Source of the DNA: Cinclus cinclus
Lineage: Eukaryota; Chordata; Aves; Passeriformes; Cinclidae
DNA length: 64,000 nucleotides
NCBI RefSeq assembly: GCF_963662255.1
Contig: NC_085072.1
Span: forward strand, 5,109,001 to 5,173,000
Direction: 5' to 3'
The number at the start of each line of letters is the position of its first letter. Position 1 is the first letter of the stretch. Below the pieces are notes generated by a model. That model was not told where the DNA came from, did not search any database, and worked only from the letters and a program-made list of their open reading frames with translations. A program made the position numbers and the translations under genes. Positions 11,651 to 23,472 of the stretch are shown here, one piece after another.

Positions 11651-14081
11651 ACCTGGAGATCAATACTATCCCTTCTTTCCTTAGCACAGTGCACAGGCCA
11701 CGCGCTTCCCAAAAACCCAGAAGATAAGCCTGGAGCAGTCGTTGCCATAAAAAGGAGTTTGGATGGTGGCACTGCTCCGTGTTTCTGGAGGCTCTCCCTC
11801 ATCTCCGTGTCCCTGAGCCCTGGCAGTGCCCTGGGTGACACCACGGGGACGTTCAGCTCCTGGTGGGGAGCACCACGCCTGGCTCCTGCCTGACTGCCCG
11901 TGATCTGCTGGGGGCTTGGCTCTGCAGGAGCTCCTGCCATGCTGCTGTGCCTTGGCACCCTCTCCTCGCCGGGCTGGGATTCCTTGGAAGCACAGGAGCT
12001 CGTTATGTCCTGAAGCTGTTCTTCATTATGCACCCAGGGACAGTCAGTGTTTTGGGTTGTCCTCTTCCTACTGTTCTTTTCAGGAAGGGAAAGACAATTT
12101 TACGTTGCATTTGTTCACTCCACGAGCCTTTCCAAAATCTAGAACATTCCAAATTCATGTTGTCACATGGGTAAGGTAATTCTGCTTGGGAATTAACCTG
12201 GGAATTTTAGGTGTTACTACATTAAGAGCAGAATTGACACTTGGAAATCTCAGGTAATACATAAGCTTCATGTTTTCCTTTAAAGAACTCAGGAGTTCTG
12301 GAAGCCCAGGGGAACTTAGAGGGCATTCAAAGAATGCTTCCTTTATTCTTTGAGTCTAATACTCAAATACTTTTATACCTGCATCTCTTTTGTGGAACCC
12401 GAGTCATTTTACAACATTTTGATCAGTGGGAAAAGTTGTGTTGTGCGTGTGCTTTTCCTTTTTCCATCCTGGATTTTCTGTTTACACATGGCCTGTCAGT
12501 TCTTCTGCCACCTGAGCACAGCACAGTGTCCTTTGGGACAGGAACCAGCCTTTGAGACAGCTCTGCTAAGGAGGAAGGGGCATCCATTCCCTGCATTTTG
12601 CTTGGGATGCTGGGGAATAAGGAGATGTTGAAATCACCATCCATAATTTTCGCTGTAAGTGATCAAACAAATCACCACCTACGTTTGTAAATCTTAACTC
12701 CTAAGTTCTTAAGGGCTTTGTCCAGGTAAAGCAGAAGGAAAGAGGGATCCAAGAGTTGTCCTCAAGGTGGTGGGAAAATCTGTAACAGGACAGGCAGGGC
12801 ATGGAAAGACTGCCCAGTGCTGCAGTCAAGGGAACTGTTCATCTCTGTTTCTAAATTACTCCCTTTCTTTTAGAATTATGTTCAACACTGTGATGCGTCT
12901 GGATGTCCAGCAGTTGAATTATTAGCACTTAGAACATTGATGAGAGCCAGCAAACCAAGCTGGAGCACGGCTGGCAAAGGAAGTATTTGTGTAAGAGGTG
13001 ACTGACAGCAACTTGTCCCTGCCTGCTAAGTTTCTTCTGTGACTTCTGTGTCAAAAGTGAGTTCTTCAAAACCTCCAGCTCCCTCAATTTTTTAACCTGC
13101 TTGCTGGGAACAAGAAAATATCTCTTTCCCAGCATTCTCCTTTTCACATTGGCCTTGTTGCAAGCAAGAGCTGAGAGAAAAGGAGAAAACCCAAACCAGA
13201 ACAACAAAAAACCCCCCAACACAACCTTCATTCCAGAGTCCAATTTGCAATGAGAATCTTTGAGTCTATTTTTGTCCAATTCCATTTGGACAAAATTCAA
13301 GAATTTGATTTTTCCCATTGCTTTACTTTGTACTCTGGTTGACTCGGAAAGCACGGGCTGAAACCAATGCTGAACCACAAAATTCAATTAAAACACAGGG
13401 AGTAAGCAGGGAGCAGAAATCAATGGGTGGATTAGTCTATCAGCTGCTGTTCCCATGATCTTCTTATCTTATCCTGCACTACAAGAAGAACTGTTGGGAA
13501 GTGGAGTCATTCTAAAATCAGCTCAGGCTGCTGTGTCCTCAGCACAGAGCAGAAAATTGGATCAATAGCCTGAGCCTATTCCTCTTTGCTTTCCTTCTAA
13601 ACAGCTGGACTGCCAAATCCAGACAGAGAATGGAGGCTAATCTGGGGTTTAATCCTCTGCTCTCCCACTCTGAAGTTAAACAGAGCCTCAAACAAGCAGA
13701 AATCAGTACAGATTCCAAGCCAGGCTACTTAGGGTTTACATATATTTATCATTTTAAAACATTTTTAAATGTGTTTTACTGCTGTTCTTGCACCTAGAAA
13801 CTACATCAGACGTTTAGAACAGAAATGTTTATCAATCCTTGAGTTACCTGTGGGTCTTTCAAAACAAAGAAAACCTAAGGCAGGAGGGAAATGTTCTAAA
13901 ATGACAATATTTAATCTGTAGTTTGCTCCTAGTTCTACCATATATTTCACTTCTTATGTGGAGAATAATAGCAGCACTACTGAAGTTTTACATCAAAGGT
14001 CCTTGATATGAGGGGAAGAGAAGAGAAAGGAGCAAAAACATTCTTGACCTTGTATGAGTTGTTCCAAAAACTGCCAATTAT
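11651..14081. other. Intergenic, no gene seen
   Basis: Unique AT-rich DNA. The largest open frame (12929-13387, minus, 152 codons) contains no recognisable domain and has no promoter or splice context. Confidence 0.5.
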
Positions 14082-14112
14082 GACCTTTTCCAACCTTGAC
14101 TATTCTATGATT
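14082..14112 (+). mobile_element. Tiny CR1 3'-tail remnant
   Basis: CCTTTTCCAACCTTGACTATTCTATGATT resembles the last 30 bases of CR1, including one ATTCTATG tail unit. Confidence 0.6.
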
Positions 14113-14559
14113 AGTACCTGGACCTCTAATTAAATAGACAAAGGCAAAGAGCAAAATATTCTCTTTTTTATTCTTCCTCTTTTACTCACTAGCAATATTA
14201 GACTGGTTTGCTGGTGGAAAACTGTGTAAGCCTGAATGGGGAGTCCTGACTCATGGAATGGCTGGAAAACAGGAGGGGAAAGGGGTTGGTGGTGTTTTCC
14301 TTCAAACACCTCACTGCAAGGGATCTGCACTGTGCTGCACAGCAGCCCTCTCACGTAGCTCTGGTGATGGACACACTGGAATATTGCACTGCAGGAAAGG
14401 CAGCCCAGCACATCCATGCACCTGGAATGGTTGCAACACCCAGCCTGGGGTCACACAGGGTCAGTTCTGATCCCTCAGTCCCTACTCACAACTCGGTCTC
14501 ATTGAAAATTCAGTATTTTTGGCTGAGTTCAGGTAGCAGATAACAATGTCTTGGTGTTG

Positions 14560-14632
14560 ATGTGGGGGGGGGTGGTGGAAATGCAACAGGATGGGCTTTA
14601 AGATCCCTTCCAACCCAGAACCATTCCATGGC
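14560..14632 (+). mobile_element. CR1 LINE 3'-end remnant
   Basis: The stretch GGGCTTTAAGATCCCTTCC followed by AACCCAGAACCATTCCATGG corresponds to the CR1 3' terminus. A G-run precedes it. Confidence 0.8.
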
Positions 14633-14815
14633 TCCTCCAGCTGTGTCTCTGCTGGACATTTATCACCATGGAAAGAGCAAGTGTGGAATGTGCTGTTCAG
14701 GTGGCAAGCACAAGGATTTGGTGTTGATGTGGGGGTTGATATTTGGGTGCAGGATGACCTGCAGCCTTGTGCAAGGATGGGCTGCCTTCACACTCTAATG
14801 TGTCCTCACAGGGGA

Positions 14816-14880
14816 TCACAGAACCATGAAGGATCCCAGACTGGTTTGGGTTGGAAGGACCTTAAAGATCATCCTGTTCT
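14816..14880 (-). mobile_element. CR1 LINE 3'-end remnant
   Basis: GATCACAGAACCATGAAGGA, then GGTTTGGGTTGGAAGGACC and TTAAAGATCATCC, the reverse complement of the CR1 3' end. It abuts the left edge of the local duplication starting at 14881. Confidence 0.82.
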
Positions 14881-15421
14881 GCCTTGTAAAACTGTGGAAT
14901 GAAGTGATAATTGGTGCCCCTGGAAAGTGGCTGCTCTTGCTGGTGGTTAAAGGAAATAGGTATGGGGAACTGTGTTTATATCAGGAATTCCAGCTGTGCA
15001 CTGATCTCTCAGGCTGTGCTCTCCAGCACCCCAAATCTCACCTGGTCTAGTGGGAGCCATCCCTGCCCATGGATGAAACCACTCCAGGCTTCCTCCAGAT
15101 GTTTCCCTGCTGGAACTTCTCTCAGTGTGGAAAGAGCAGGTGTTTGGAATGTGGTGCTACAGCTCAGCAGGAGAAGCCAAAAGCAATGTCTCAGCCAGCT
15201 TCAGCTACAGACTGGGGTGTTGGAAATAAACCTTATCACAGAATCACAGAATCCTGGACTGGTCTGGGTTGGAAGGGACATTAATGATCACCCAGTCCAT
15301 TCCCTGCCATGGGCAGTGACACCTTCCACCATCCCAGGCTGCTCCAAGCCCTGTCCAGCCTGACCTTGGGCACTTCCAGGGATCCAGGGGCAGCCACAGC
15401 TGCTCTGGGCACCCTGTGCCA
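14881..15421 (+). repeat. Local duplication, copy A
   Basis: This segment recurs at 16917-17690 with very few differences. Shared landmarks are GCCTTGTAAAAC at the start, AATTGGTGCCCCTGGAAAG, the CCATGGATGAAACCACTCC region and a minus-strand CR1 piece at the end. A 71-codon frame inside is translated identically in both copies, showing how similar they are, but it runs into the CR1 and is not called as a gene. Copy A has only about 20 bases where copy B has about 240 extra bases. Confidence 0.9.
15235..15421 (-). mobile_element. CR1 LINE 3'-end fragment inside copy A
   Basis: Begins with the repeated ATCACAGAATCACAGAATCC tail and ends within GGGCACCCTGTGCCAG. It was present before the local duplication, because copy B carries it at the same place. 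Confidence 0.92.
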
Positions 15422-16916
15422 GTGGGAACAACCTCCCTGTCTGCCAGAAGATGACAATCAGCATTGCTCTGGGTGGTTTGAATGTTTTTCCTGAGCATTC
15501 CTCCAAGAACATCTTGTCTCTCTTAAGCACCTCCAAACACCCATGGACACATCTTCCTTTCTGCACTTCCCTCAGTATATTTATTTTTGCAGCAGGGAGC
15601 GGGAGATGGAAAATCCTCTGAGCAGTAGCCACAGAAGCTGATCCACCACTGAGCAGGCACATGGCCAAGTGGATGCATGGGCATACATGCAGACAGCCCA
15701 AAGGACAGATGTATCAAATCAGATTTATGAGGTCAGTTTTCCCAGCCAATAAAGCCCAGATTGTTGTCTGCCCCGTTATAACCTTCCTGTGTTTAAATGG
15801 ATGTGAAACAGATAATCCAGCCTTTGGCGGGAACAGCACTGATAAAACACAAACATTATTTCTGTAGCCACATAAGATTATTTTTCCAATTCAGCAGAAA
15901 GTATTGGCTTGAAGATTGTTAAAGAGGTCACAGTATTTTTATACTGGTTGTGTGTGAATAAAAATTTTCTCAGTCTGAGAGAAGGACCAGAGGATGTGTA
16001 TTAATTATTATTATTATCATTATTATTATATAGTAGAGTACAGCAGGAAGGGACTGTATATCCTGGTGTGATGAGATCTGTCCTGGGCAAACCTGCATAA
16101 CTGATATCTGCCCCTCAAACCACAAATAAAAGGCTCTTGAGCCCTGGGCCAGGCTGGTGTTTCCCTCAAGTTGAAGGTTGTACCTGTCAAAGTGGTTTTT
16201 CTATGAATGGGACAGGCTTCTGAGAACATTCCATTCCCCCATTTATAATGATTACTGACCACAACAATGATTATTTCCCCAAACCTGTAAAAGGAAATAC
16301 AAATGTCCCATTAAGAAGGTGGTCTATCCATTATCTCCAGGATAACTGCCCAAAAAAGTTGCATTTTTCCTTTTATTTTCAGTAAAACAAAGCAATTTTC
16401 CATTCTATAAAATCCCCTCTCTCAGCAAACAAACCTAAATTGGTTCAATATTGTTGTTTGAATCCCTATTTACTTATGCTATGGGAAAGAAAAGTAAATT
16501 AGAATATGAACATTACATGCAAGACACTTCAAGAAGATATTGAAATTGTACAGTAAAAATAGCTTTCTGATGGGAATCTATTAAATAACATTGAACATAA
16601 AGACTCATTGGCAGTGTCATTTGCCAGCTGCAAAAACAGTATTGGGATGGGAAACATGCTAGGAAGAAGCAGGCACTTGGGAAGAATACATTAGTAAAAA
16701 TGCTATTTTTATTTAAAGTTCTATACAGTCAAAGTTCATATTCCAGTGTTTTCTAAGGATTAGACTTTCAGTGGTATTGAAACTTTTGGCCTAAACATTC
16801 CTGGAATCACATTGTCCTCTCTGGAACCAAATGAGGAGAAACTAATGCATCAAATTAAAACTTATTGTTGTGAATTTCATAAACTGCTTTTTTCACCCCC
16901 TCAGATTCTTTGTTTT
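15422..16916. other. Spacer between duplicated copies, no gene seen
   Basis: AT-rich DNA with a short ATT/TTA-rich tract near 16000-16030. No coding or RNA feature is recognised. Confidence 0.5.
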
Positions 16917-17690
16917 GCCTTGTAAAACAGTGGAATGAAGTGATAATTGGTGCCCCTGGAAAGTGGCTGCTCTTGCTGGTGGTTAAAACCAATGGGTCCC
17001 ACGGGGAGCTTTTATAGGAAAGAAAGAGCGAAGAGAGGAAATTCAGATTCCGAGTGTCACAAAGCTGACACTGACATGAGCAGCTCCCTCTGGCATCTTT
17101 GGGAGAGTTCTCAGATGGGACTTTCCCCACGTTCTCTGAGAAGAGCTTCCTGGCATTTGGAGTTCTTTGGTACTGGGAAGAGATGTGCTGAGATGGGGCA
17201 TTTCTCTAACCTCTGATTTAGATGAAATTGTGTTTATATCAGGAATTCCAGCTGTGCACTGATCTCTCAGGCTGTGCTCTCCAGCACCCCAAATCTCACC
17301 TGGTCTAGTGGGAGCCATCCCTGCCCATGGATGAAACCACTCCAGGCTTCCTCCAGATGTTTCCCTGCTGGAACTTCTCTCAGTGTGGAAAGAGCAGGTG
17401 TTTGGAATGTGGTGCTACAGCTCAGCAGGAGAAGCCAAAAGCAATGTCTCAGCCAGCTTCAGCTACAGACTGGGGTGTTGGAAATAAACCTTATCACAGA
17501 ATCACAGAATCCTGGACTGGTCTGGGTTGGAAGGGACATTAATGATCACCCAGTCCATTCCCTGCCATGGGCAGTGACACCTTCCACCATCCCAGGCTGC
17601 TCCAAGCCCTGTCCAGCCTGGCCTTGGGCACTTCCGGGGATCCAGGGGCAGCCACAGCTGCTCTGGGCACCCTGTGCCAGGGCCTGGCCA
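16917..17690 (+). repeat. Local duplication, copy B
   Basis: Matches copy A (14881-15421) in two blocks, 16917-16987 and about 17228-17690, separated by about 240 bases absent from copy A. Either copy A suffered a deletion or copy B an insertion. The extra bases show no terminal repeats that would mark a transposon. Confidence 0.9.
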
Positions 17691-17725
17691 CTCTCATAGG
17701 GAAGATTTCTTCCCAATATCTGATC
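17493..17725 (-). mobile_element. CR1 LINE 3'-end fragment inside copy B
   Basis: Same element as at 15235-15421 but extending further, through CAGGGCCTGGCCACTCTCA. So copy B keeps CR1 sequence that is lost beyond the breakpoint of copy A. Confidence 0.92.
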
Positions 17726-18354
17726 TAAATCTTCCTCTTTTAGTTTAAAACTCACCCCCCACCCTTGCTCTCTTGCTGTCTTACACAGCTGGGAGAAGAA
17801 TCAGACACAAGTTGTGTGTGAGAAGTTGGTTGCACCCCAATGGAGCGAGAGCTTTTGTCCTCCAGATCTTGGAGTTGCAGTTATTCCATTAATTTTGAAA
17901 GTAAATGCTAAGCACATGGTGAAGATCACTTCAGACATCTGACCTTTTCCATTTTCTTATTCCCCTTCCTCAGCTGAATGGGGGAGGTGGTTATGGAACT
18001 GCCAACAAAGCCTGTGAGGAGCAGATAACAATGAGGTGATAGCACACAAATGTCAGATTAATCCCAGGACAGTCACCCGGATGCATTTACAGCAGATAAT
18101 CTAAACACAAACACAGCGTTCTAATCTCTGACTCACCAACAGATGCTGAACACAGCCCTGTTAACCTCAAGGCAAAGATCAGCATCTGTTCCAGAGCTGG
18201 TCAGGGCTGATTGGAAGGTATTGCTTTTATTTTCATCACCATTGCAGTCCTCTTTCTCAGTATTCAACTGTCCCTTAAAATTCTTAGAAGCGAGAACTGT
18301 CAGCGTTGGAAAACGAAGGAATTTCAGATCTGGTCAGAGCAATTAAAGAATTTT
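17726..18354. other. Intergenic, no gene seen
   Basis: Unique sequence without recognisable features. Confidence 0.5.
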
Positions 18355-18530
18355 CCCCCCAGAGGGTGCTGGGCACTGCTCGGGCTCCCCAGGGAATGGT
18401 CCCAGCCCCGGGGCTGCCAGAGCTCCAGGAGAGTTTGGACACCACTCCAGGGATGCTCAGGGTGGGATTTGGGGTGTCCTGAGCTGGACTGGATGATCCT
18501 GGTGGGTCCATTCCAGCTCAGGAGATCTCG
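18355..18530 (+). mobile_element. CR1-like 3'-end fragment, different subfamily
   Basis: Ends with GAGCTGGACTGGATGATCC and GGTGGGTCCATTCCAGCTC, the hallmark of CR1 subfamilies whose 3' end reads 'ctggatgatcc...ttccaactcag'. It lacks the ATGGCAGGGG block of the other local copies. Confidence 0.72.
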
Positions 18531-20734
18531 TGACGATGAAGTTAATCCTGATGTACAGCACTCCCTGGTATTCTTTGGATGTTTTCTTTTGGGAAAAGGA
18601 GAAGTCTGTGATCTAGAGAACACCTGTGGCTCTTTCAAACTGTTTAGACTGATGTGTAAATGCCTGGTTATTATCACAGGTGCTGGAGTCTATTTCTTTT
18701 CCATTTTTTATCCAGGGTAGAGTGGTTCCATGGCCTGCAGTCCTCCATGCACATCAAGTGTGGGCTTTTCTTTTTTTCTGGAGACTCTGGAGTTTGGCTG
18801 CTTGTTGGCACACGGTGCTGAGCAAAGGGAATTCTGCAGGGTCTTCCCAGCAGAGAAACAAGACTGCTGGTTAAAGCTGGAACTCAGCAAGGAAAAACTA
18901 AGTCAAGTGCCATTTCTGAGGAGTCAATACCCTGAGACTTTCCTTCTGCAAGATTAAGCTGCAGAGAAGCAGAGCATCAGGTTCAACTTTTAATAGGCTG
19001 GTATGCTTGAAATTACAATAATGGGATATTATTTGGTATTATGACATTTCAGCCATCTGGCATTAAAGATAATTCCATATAGTCATTCTCTGGAAATGAA
19101 AACTAAGATTCATTGACTGCCACTAAGAGATGAGAACAAATTCCATGTACCTCCTGAAATACTGCCAGATAATCAATATAATTTTTATTCTCAGACTGTG
19201 TCTTTTTACCTTTATTTCTCATTGGATTTCAAACTTTAGACTTTAAATTTGCCAGGATGGTTATTCAGGAGCCTCAAGGAATTAATGTCAGACAGTAAGT
19301 TCTCCAAAGAGGGGTAAAGAAACCCAAATTCAGTCTTGGGAGGGGGGAAACGTGACTGAAGGACACAAAAAAGGAGCTAAATGTTCATTCAAATACCGAC
19401 CAAAACCACGGCAGAAAGTTCTCAGACCAAGGCTCCCAGGGGACATGGACACAGAACTATAAAATAAATACAGAGGAATATGGGACATAAAGAAATTCTA
19501 GAAAAAAAAGCTTAATGCTGCCAAAAATATCACCTCCCATCCAGCCCAGATAAAAGGTGACATTTGTACGTGGCCTCTTGCACTTAAAGACTTCTACAGA
19601 GAGCCAGACTCTAAGTGCAGAAATCAGAGGTCGAAGTTTGGTCACCTAAATTTAAAACAGTGATGTGGAAAAACCTCTGTGTATCTACTGCACTCCCATC
19701 AGCTGTCATCCTGCTCCTTTATTTCCAAGTTAATTAATTCCCTGGAGATGCATCAGCCTTGGAAGGGTTGAGCCCTGTGGTGCATTGAGCCACGGGCTCT
19801 GAATGGAAGGGGCACAATCCCTGCTCCAAGGGCCTCTTTCCCTGTGTGTTTGGGATATTCCATCTCCAGCACATGGCTCAGAATTCCACAGCTGAGATCA
19901 ACCACGGAAAACTTCAGCATTTCCATCACTGATTTAAAATTGTCTGGAAAGATTTGAAGTGAAGACATACAGAATTTGGTAAACTATGGTTATTGACATC
20001 ATCTGAGAGACAAAATGTTCTGGAAATTATTGACAGAGCTGGTAAATTTTGGTATTACTGGCTTTTTATTGATCGAGTTGTTTAAGGATTTAACTGCCTC
20101 ATAAACATACGTGTAAATTTATAGCATAGAATTGAAGCTGATAATTGTTTCTGTTTTCCTAACAAAATCTAGAAGCAGTGATGGCAGAGGAGCTCCACAA
20201 TTTCTCTTCATTGTCCTGTCCTGTTCTCCCCTCTTCCCCTTACTTTCCTTCCCCTGTGCCACAGAACATCAGCTACAACTCCAGGTTGTGGGGGGAATCC
20301 AAGTGGTTTTCTCTGAGTTTCCCTGCTAGTTTCCACTTACTGACAACTGTAAAATCAATTACTTTCAAGAAAAATGATTCCTTGGTCTCCCTGACTCAAT
20401 CAGGATGTTCACAATTTGTTCTAGTAGTGACAAAGCAACCTACTGCCAAGGTATGTTTTGGTTCCTTGTTTTAAGGGACCTTCAAATAAAATTTCCCTCG
20501 TCCTTGGTGTGATGTCTCCGTGAACTGATCTTATTCTGGTGAATAAGTGAACAGGTGAACTGCACCTGCACAGATATAAATATTTAATGCTGCTCTGTGA
20601 ACTCAAACCATAGAGAGCTCCAGTGTCCCTCTTGTTTAAGTGGTCAAACAGAAGTTCTGTAAGGAGCTGTGTAGATGGAAACTACAACGAATCTGGCTTG
20701 AGTGAGCACTCCCCTCTTTTCCTCCTTTTCAGCC
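18531..20734. other. Intergenic, no gene seen
   Basis: Unique AT-rich DNA. No exon, RNA gene or repeat family recognised. Confidence 0.5.
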
Positions 20735-21035
20735 TTGGAGCTCCTCATTTCCACTAACCCCCCACTAATCCACATCCCCAGGTGTCACATCCACATGGCT
20801 TTTAAATCCTCCCAGGGATGGTGATTCCACTTCTGCCCTGGGCAGCTGTGCCAGGGCTGGAAAACCCTTTCAGTGAAGAAATATTCTCCAACATCCATCT
20901 TGATCCTCCCCTGACCATTTCCCTTCATCCTGTCCTTGGCAGCAGAACCTGATCCTACCTGGCTGCCCCCTCCTGTCAGAGAATTGTGCAGAGCCAGAAG
21001 GTTCCCCCTGAGCCTCCTTAAATTCTTCCACTCTA
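20735..21035 (-). mobile_element. CR1 LINE fragment, upstream of 3' end
   Basis: Contains CACATCCACATGGCTTTTAA, CCCTTTCAGTGAAGAAATAT and TTCCCCCTGAGCCTCCTT, an order typical of minus-strand CR1 sequence just 5' of the terminal region. Confidence 0.78.
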
Positions 21036-21756
21036 AGTGGTTTCACTTAAATGGAGCTAAATAAAAACATGAAATTCTCTAGTCTGAAACAATCTCAAAA
21101 TCATAGTGATGCATTTCAGAAAACCAATTTCTGTGCTGACATTGCTGGGCTCTTGTGGTCCAGGAGAGGAAATTCCTTATGGATCTTTTAGAAGGTAGGA
21201 AGAAAGATGGGATTCAAGACTTGGTTTCCAGGAGGTCCTGGGGTCTGAACCCGGCTCGTGGTATTCAGAATTAGGAATGGGAAAATAGCAAAGAGAATAT
21301 GTTTTCTTTGTGGGCTCTGGTCTTCAATCTCCCTGAGGAATTGCAGGAGGATGTTATTACATTACATTTTCTGTCAAATGGAATGAAAGGTGAAGGTCAG
21401 TGTAGGCATGTGAAATGATGCACCAGGATTGCATTAAAAAAAATAAAAAAACACAAAACAACAAAAAACCCCTTCAAAAACCTATTTTTCCACAAAGAAT
21501 AATTGGCTCTGAGCTGGCTGTTCAGAATCAGGAAAGATACCTTCGGATGATTTGTTTTTAATTAGTCTCTAATGTGAGGTGACCTGCAGAATAAATTCTG
21601 CCCCTGTGAAAACTGGCTGGGCACATGTGCAGTTATTCCACTGCTCCAGGGGGAAGAGAGTGGAGCTGGGAAAGGTTTGAAGAAGGGTGAGAAGGACAGT
21701 GAAGGGGATGCAGTTGTTTTTCATGCAGAAGGAGAGGAATACATGGAAAACTTTTG

Positions 21757-21825
21757 TCTGGAAAGGAGTAAAATAATGGGGGAAAGGAGTAAAATAATGG
21801 GGGAAAGGAGTAAAATAATGTGGAA
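21757..21825. repeat. 21-bp triplet repeat
   Basis: Three copies of GGAAAGGAGTAAAATAATGG in tandem. It causes the repeated peptide seen in the overlapping minus-strand open frame. Confidence 0.93.
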
Positions 21826-22356
21826 AATGGGAGGGATTTGATGGAACTGAATCCTGAGAGCCATGGCAAAGGTGATGCTGTGTGCTTTTACAGCATGGGA
21901 AGCAGGGGGCAACAAAATCCACTCTCAGAAAAGAGGATGGATGATTGTTCTTCCTGTTGGTGTAGAATGTGGGAAATTTCTGTAGATTCAGGGGGAAATG
22001 AACACGTTCCTGGGAAGGAAACCCAGGCAGGACAAATTCTGACTTCTGACTTGAGAAACCCCTAAAATGCAACTTTCTGGAGGAAGACAGAATACTCTGG
22101 AGCCTTTTTACACGTGTGCCCTAATCTTACACATTTCCATGTCCTTTAGATGATTTTAGGGAAGATACTTAATTAGGAGGGAAGATATTTAATTAAACAG
22201 TGTTTGATCTGGTCCACTGCTTGTGTGAAGGCAACTTGTGTTAAATATTTGTTCCATTTATCTGCCACCATGTAATATGGAATTTATTGAGAAAGGAAGC
22301 CAAGTTTTGAGTTTTGAAGTTTTTACACTGAGCAAGACAGCTGAAGTAGATGGGAT

Positions 22357-22402
22357 TTTTTTTTCTTTTTCTTTCTTTCTTTCTTTCTTTTTTTTTTTTT
22401 TG
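22357..22402. repeat. (CTTT)n / poly-T tract
   Basis: T-run, then five CTTT units, then a long T-run. Simple polypyrimidine sequence. Confidence 0.9.
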
Positions 22403-22807
22403 CCTCTACAGAGGGTAGAGTAGAGGAGGGAAACCTGTTTTTATGTTGGTTATTTACTGTGCATGGCTTTTATACTCTTCAGTTCTGGATAAACACAGCA
22501 CTTAAAGCACTTACTTACCTGAGATACCTCAGACTGTCAGTGTAAGCACAAGAAGCAGTAAAAGGGCACAGAATAATGTTAGATAGTTATAGCAACACAA
22601 AGATTTATAAAGGTGAGATGAGTAATTTTTACATCCTGTTATGTTTCTGGTGATTGCATTCATGTATTCTATAATGTATTACATACATAATACAATATAT
22701 TATATATATATTGCAATATGTTATAATTTATGGGTCTTTTTATATACATTTCTATTTTTTTTTCTGGGTGAGACTGATAGTCTTATATCTTAGTTTTAGG
22801 TATTCCT

Positions 22808-22872
22808 GCATGGAACAGGGAGTTGGACACGATGATCCTTATGGGTCTCTCCTATTTTGAGGTATTTCAGGA
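22808..22872 (+). mobile_element. CR1-like 3'-end remnant
   Basis: GGGAGTTGGACACGATGATCC followed by TTATGGGTCTCTCC and an ATTTCAGGATT tail resembles the 'ttggactagatgatcc' type CR1 terminus. Confidence 0.6.
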
Positions 22873-23261
22873 TTATTTAGGAAAAATATTATCACTTGTA
22901 TGGGGTCACAGCTCAGAGAAGATTCATGTTATGTGGCCTTGCTGAATTTTCACCAGGCACTTTCAGCCCAGGCTGTTCCCTCCTGGGGTGAGCTGGGAGC
23001 CACTGGGCACTGGGGCTTTTGTCTGTGTGCAGGAAAATCCTGTAATTTCAGATTTCTGAGCACATAACAGAGCACAAGTCTGGTGAGGAGCAGCTGAGGG
23101 AGCTGGAAAGGGGCTCAGCCTGGAGAGAAGGGGGATCAGGGGGAATTTTTGGCTCTGCACAGATCCCTGACAGGAGGGGCAGTGAGGGGGGGTCGGGATC
23201 TGCTCCAGGGAACAGGGACAGGAGGAGAGGGAACGGCCTCAGGCTGGGCAGGGGAGGTCAG
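22873..23261. other. Intergenic, no gene seen
   Basis: Short spacer between CR1 remnants. Part of 23100-23260 (GGAGGGGCAGTGAGGGGG-like) may be the diverged 5' extension of the next CR1. Confidence 0.4.
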
Positions 23262-23472
23262 GTTGGATATTGGGGAAAATTTCTGCACTGAAAGGGCTGT
23301 CAGGAGGGCTGGACTGGGCTGCCCAGAGCCCCTCCCTGGAGGTGTTTGGAACGAGTGTGTGGCACATGGGGCCAGGGGTTAGTGGTGGTTTAGGCAGCTC
23401 TGCATTAATAGTTGGATTCCATGACCTTAGAGGGCTTTTCCAATCTAAATGATTCCATGATTCCATGGTTCT
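23262..23472 (+). mobile_element. CR1 LINE 3'-end fragment
   Basis: GGGCTGCCCAGAGCCCCTCC, then TTGGATTCCATGACCTTAGA and the tail ATGATTCCATGATTCCATGG, a CR1 subfamily with ATTCCATG tail units. Confidence 0.83.

Larger units (their letters stand above)
21036..22807. other. Intergenic, no gene seen
   Basis: Unique AT-rich DNA. It contains a triplicated 21-bp unit near 21757-21825 and a polypyrimidine run near 22357, both listed separately. Confidence 0.5.

Noticed and set aside
12929..13387. 152-codon minus-strand frame
   Set aside because: No domain, no nearby promoter, and it sits in AT-rich non-repetitive DNA where isolated frames of this size occur by chance.
21240..21265. tRNA-like T-arm (GGTTCAGACCC on the minus strand)
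   Set aside because: It does not fit the GTTCRANNC box B, and no matching A box or cloverleaf is nearby.
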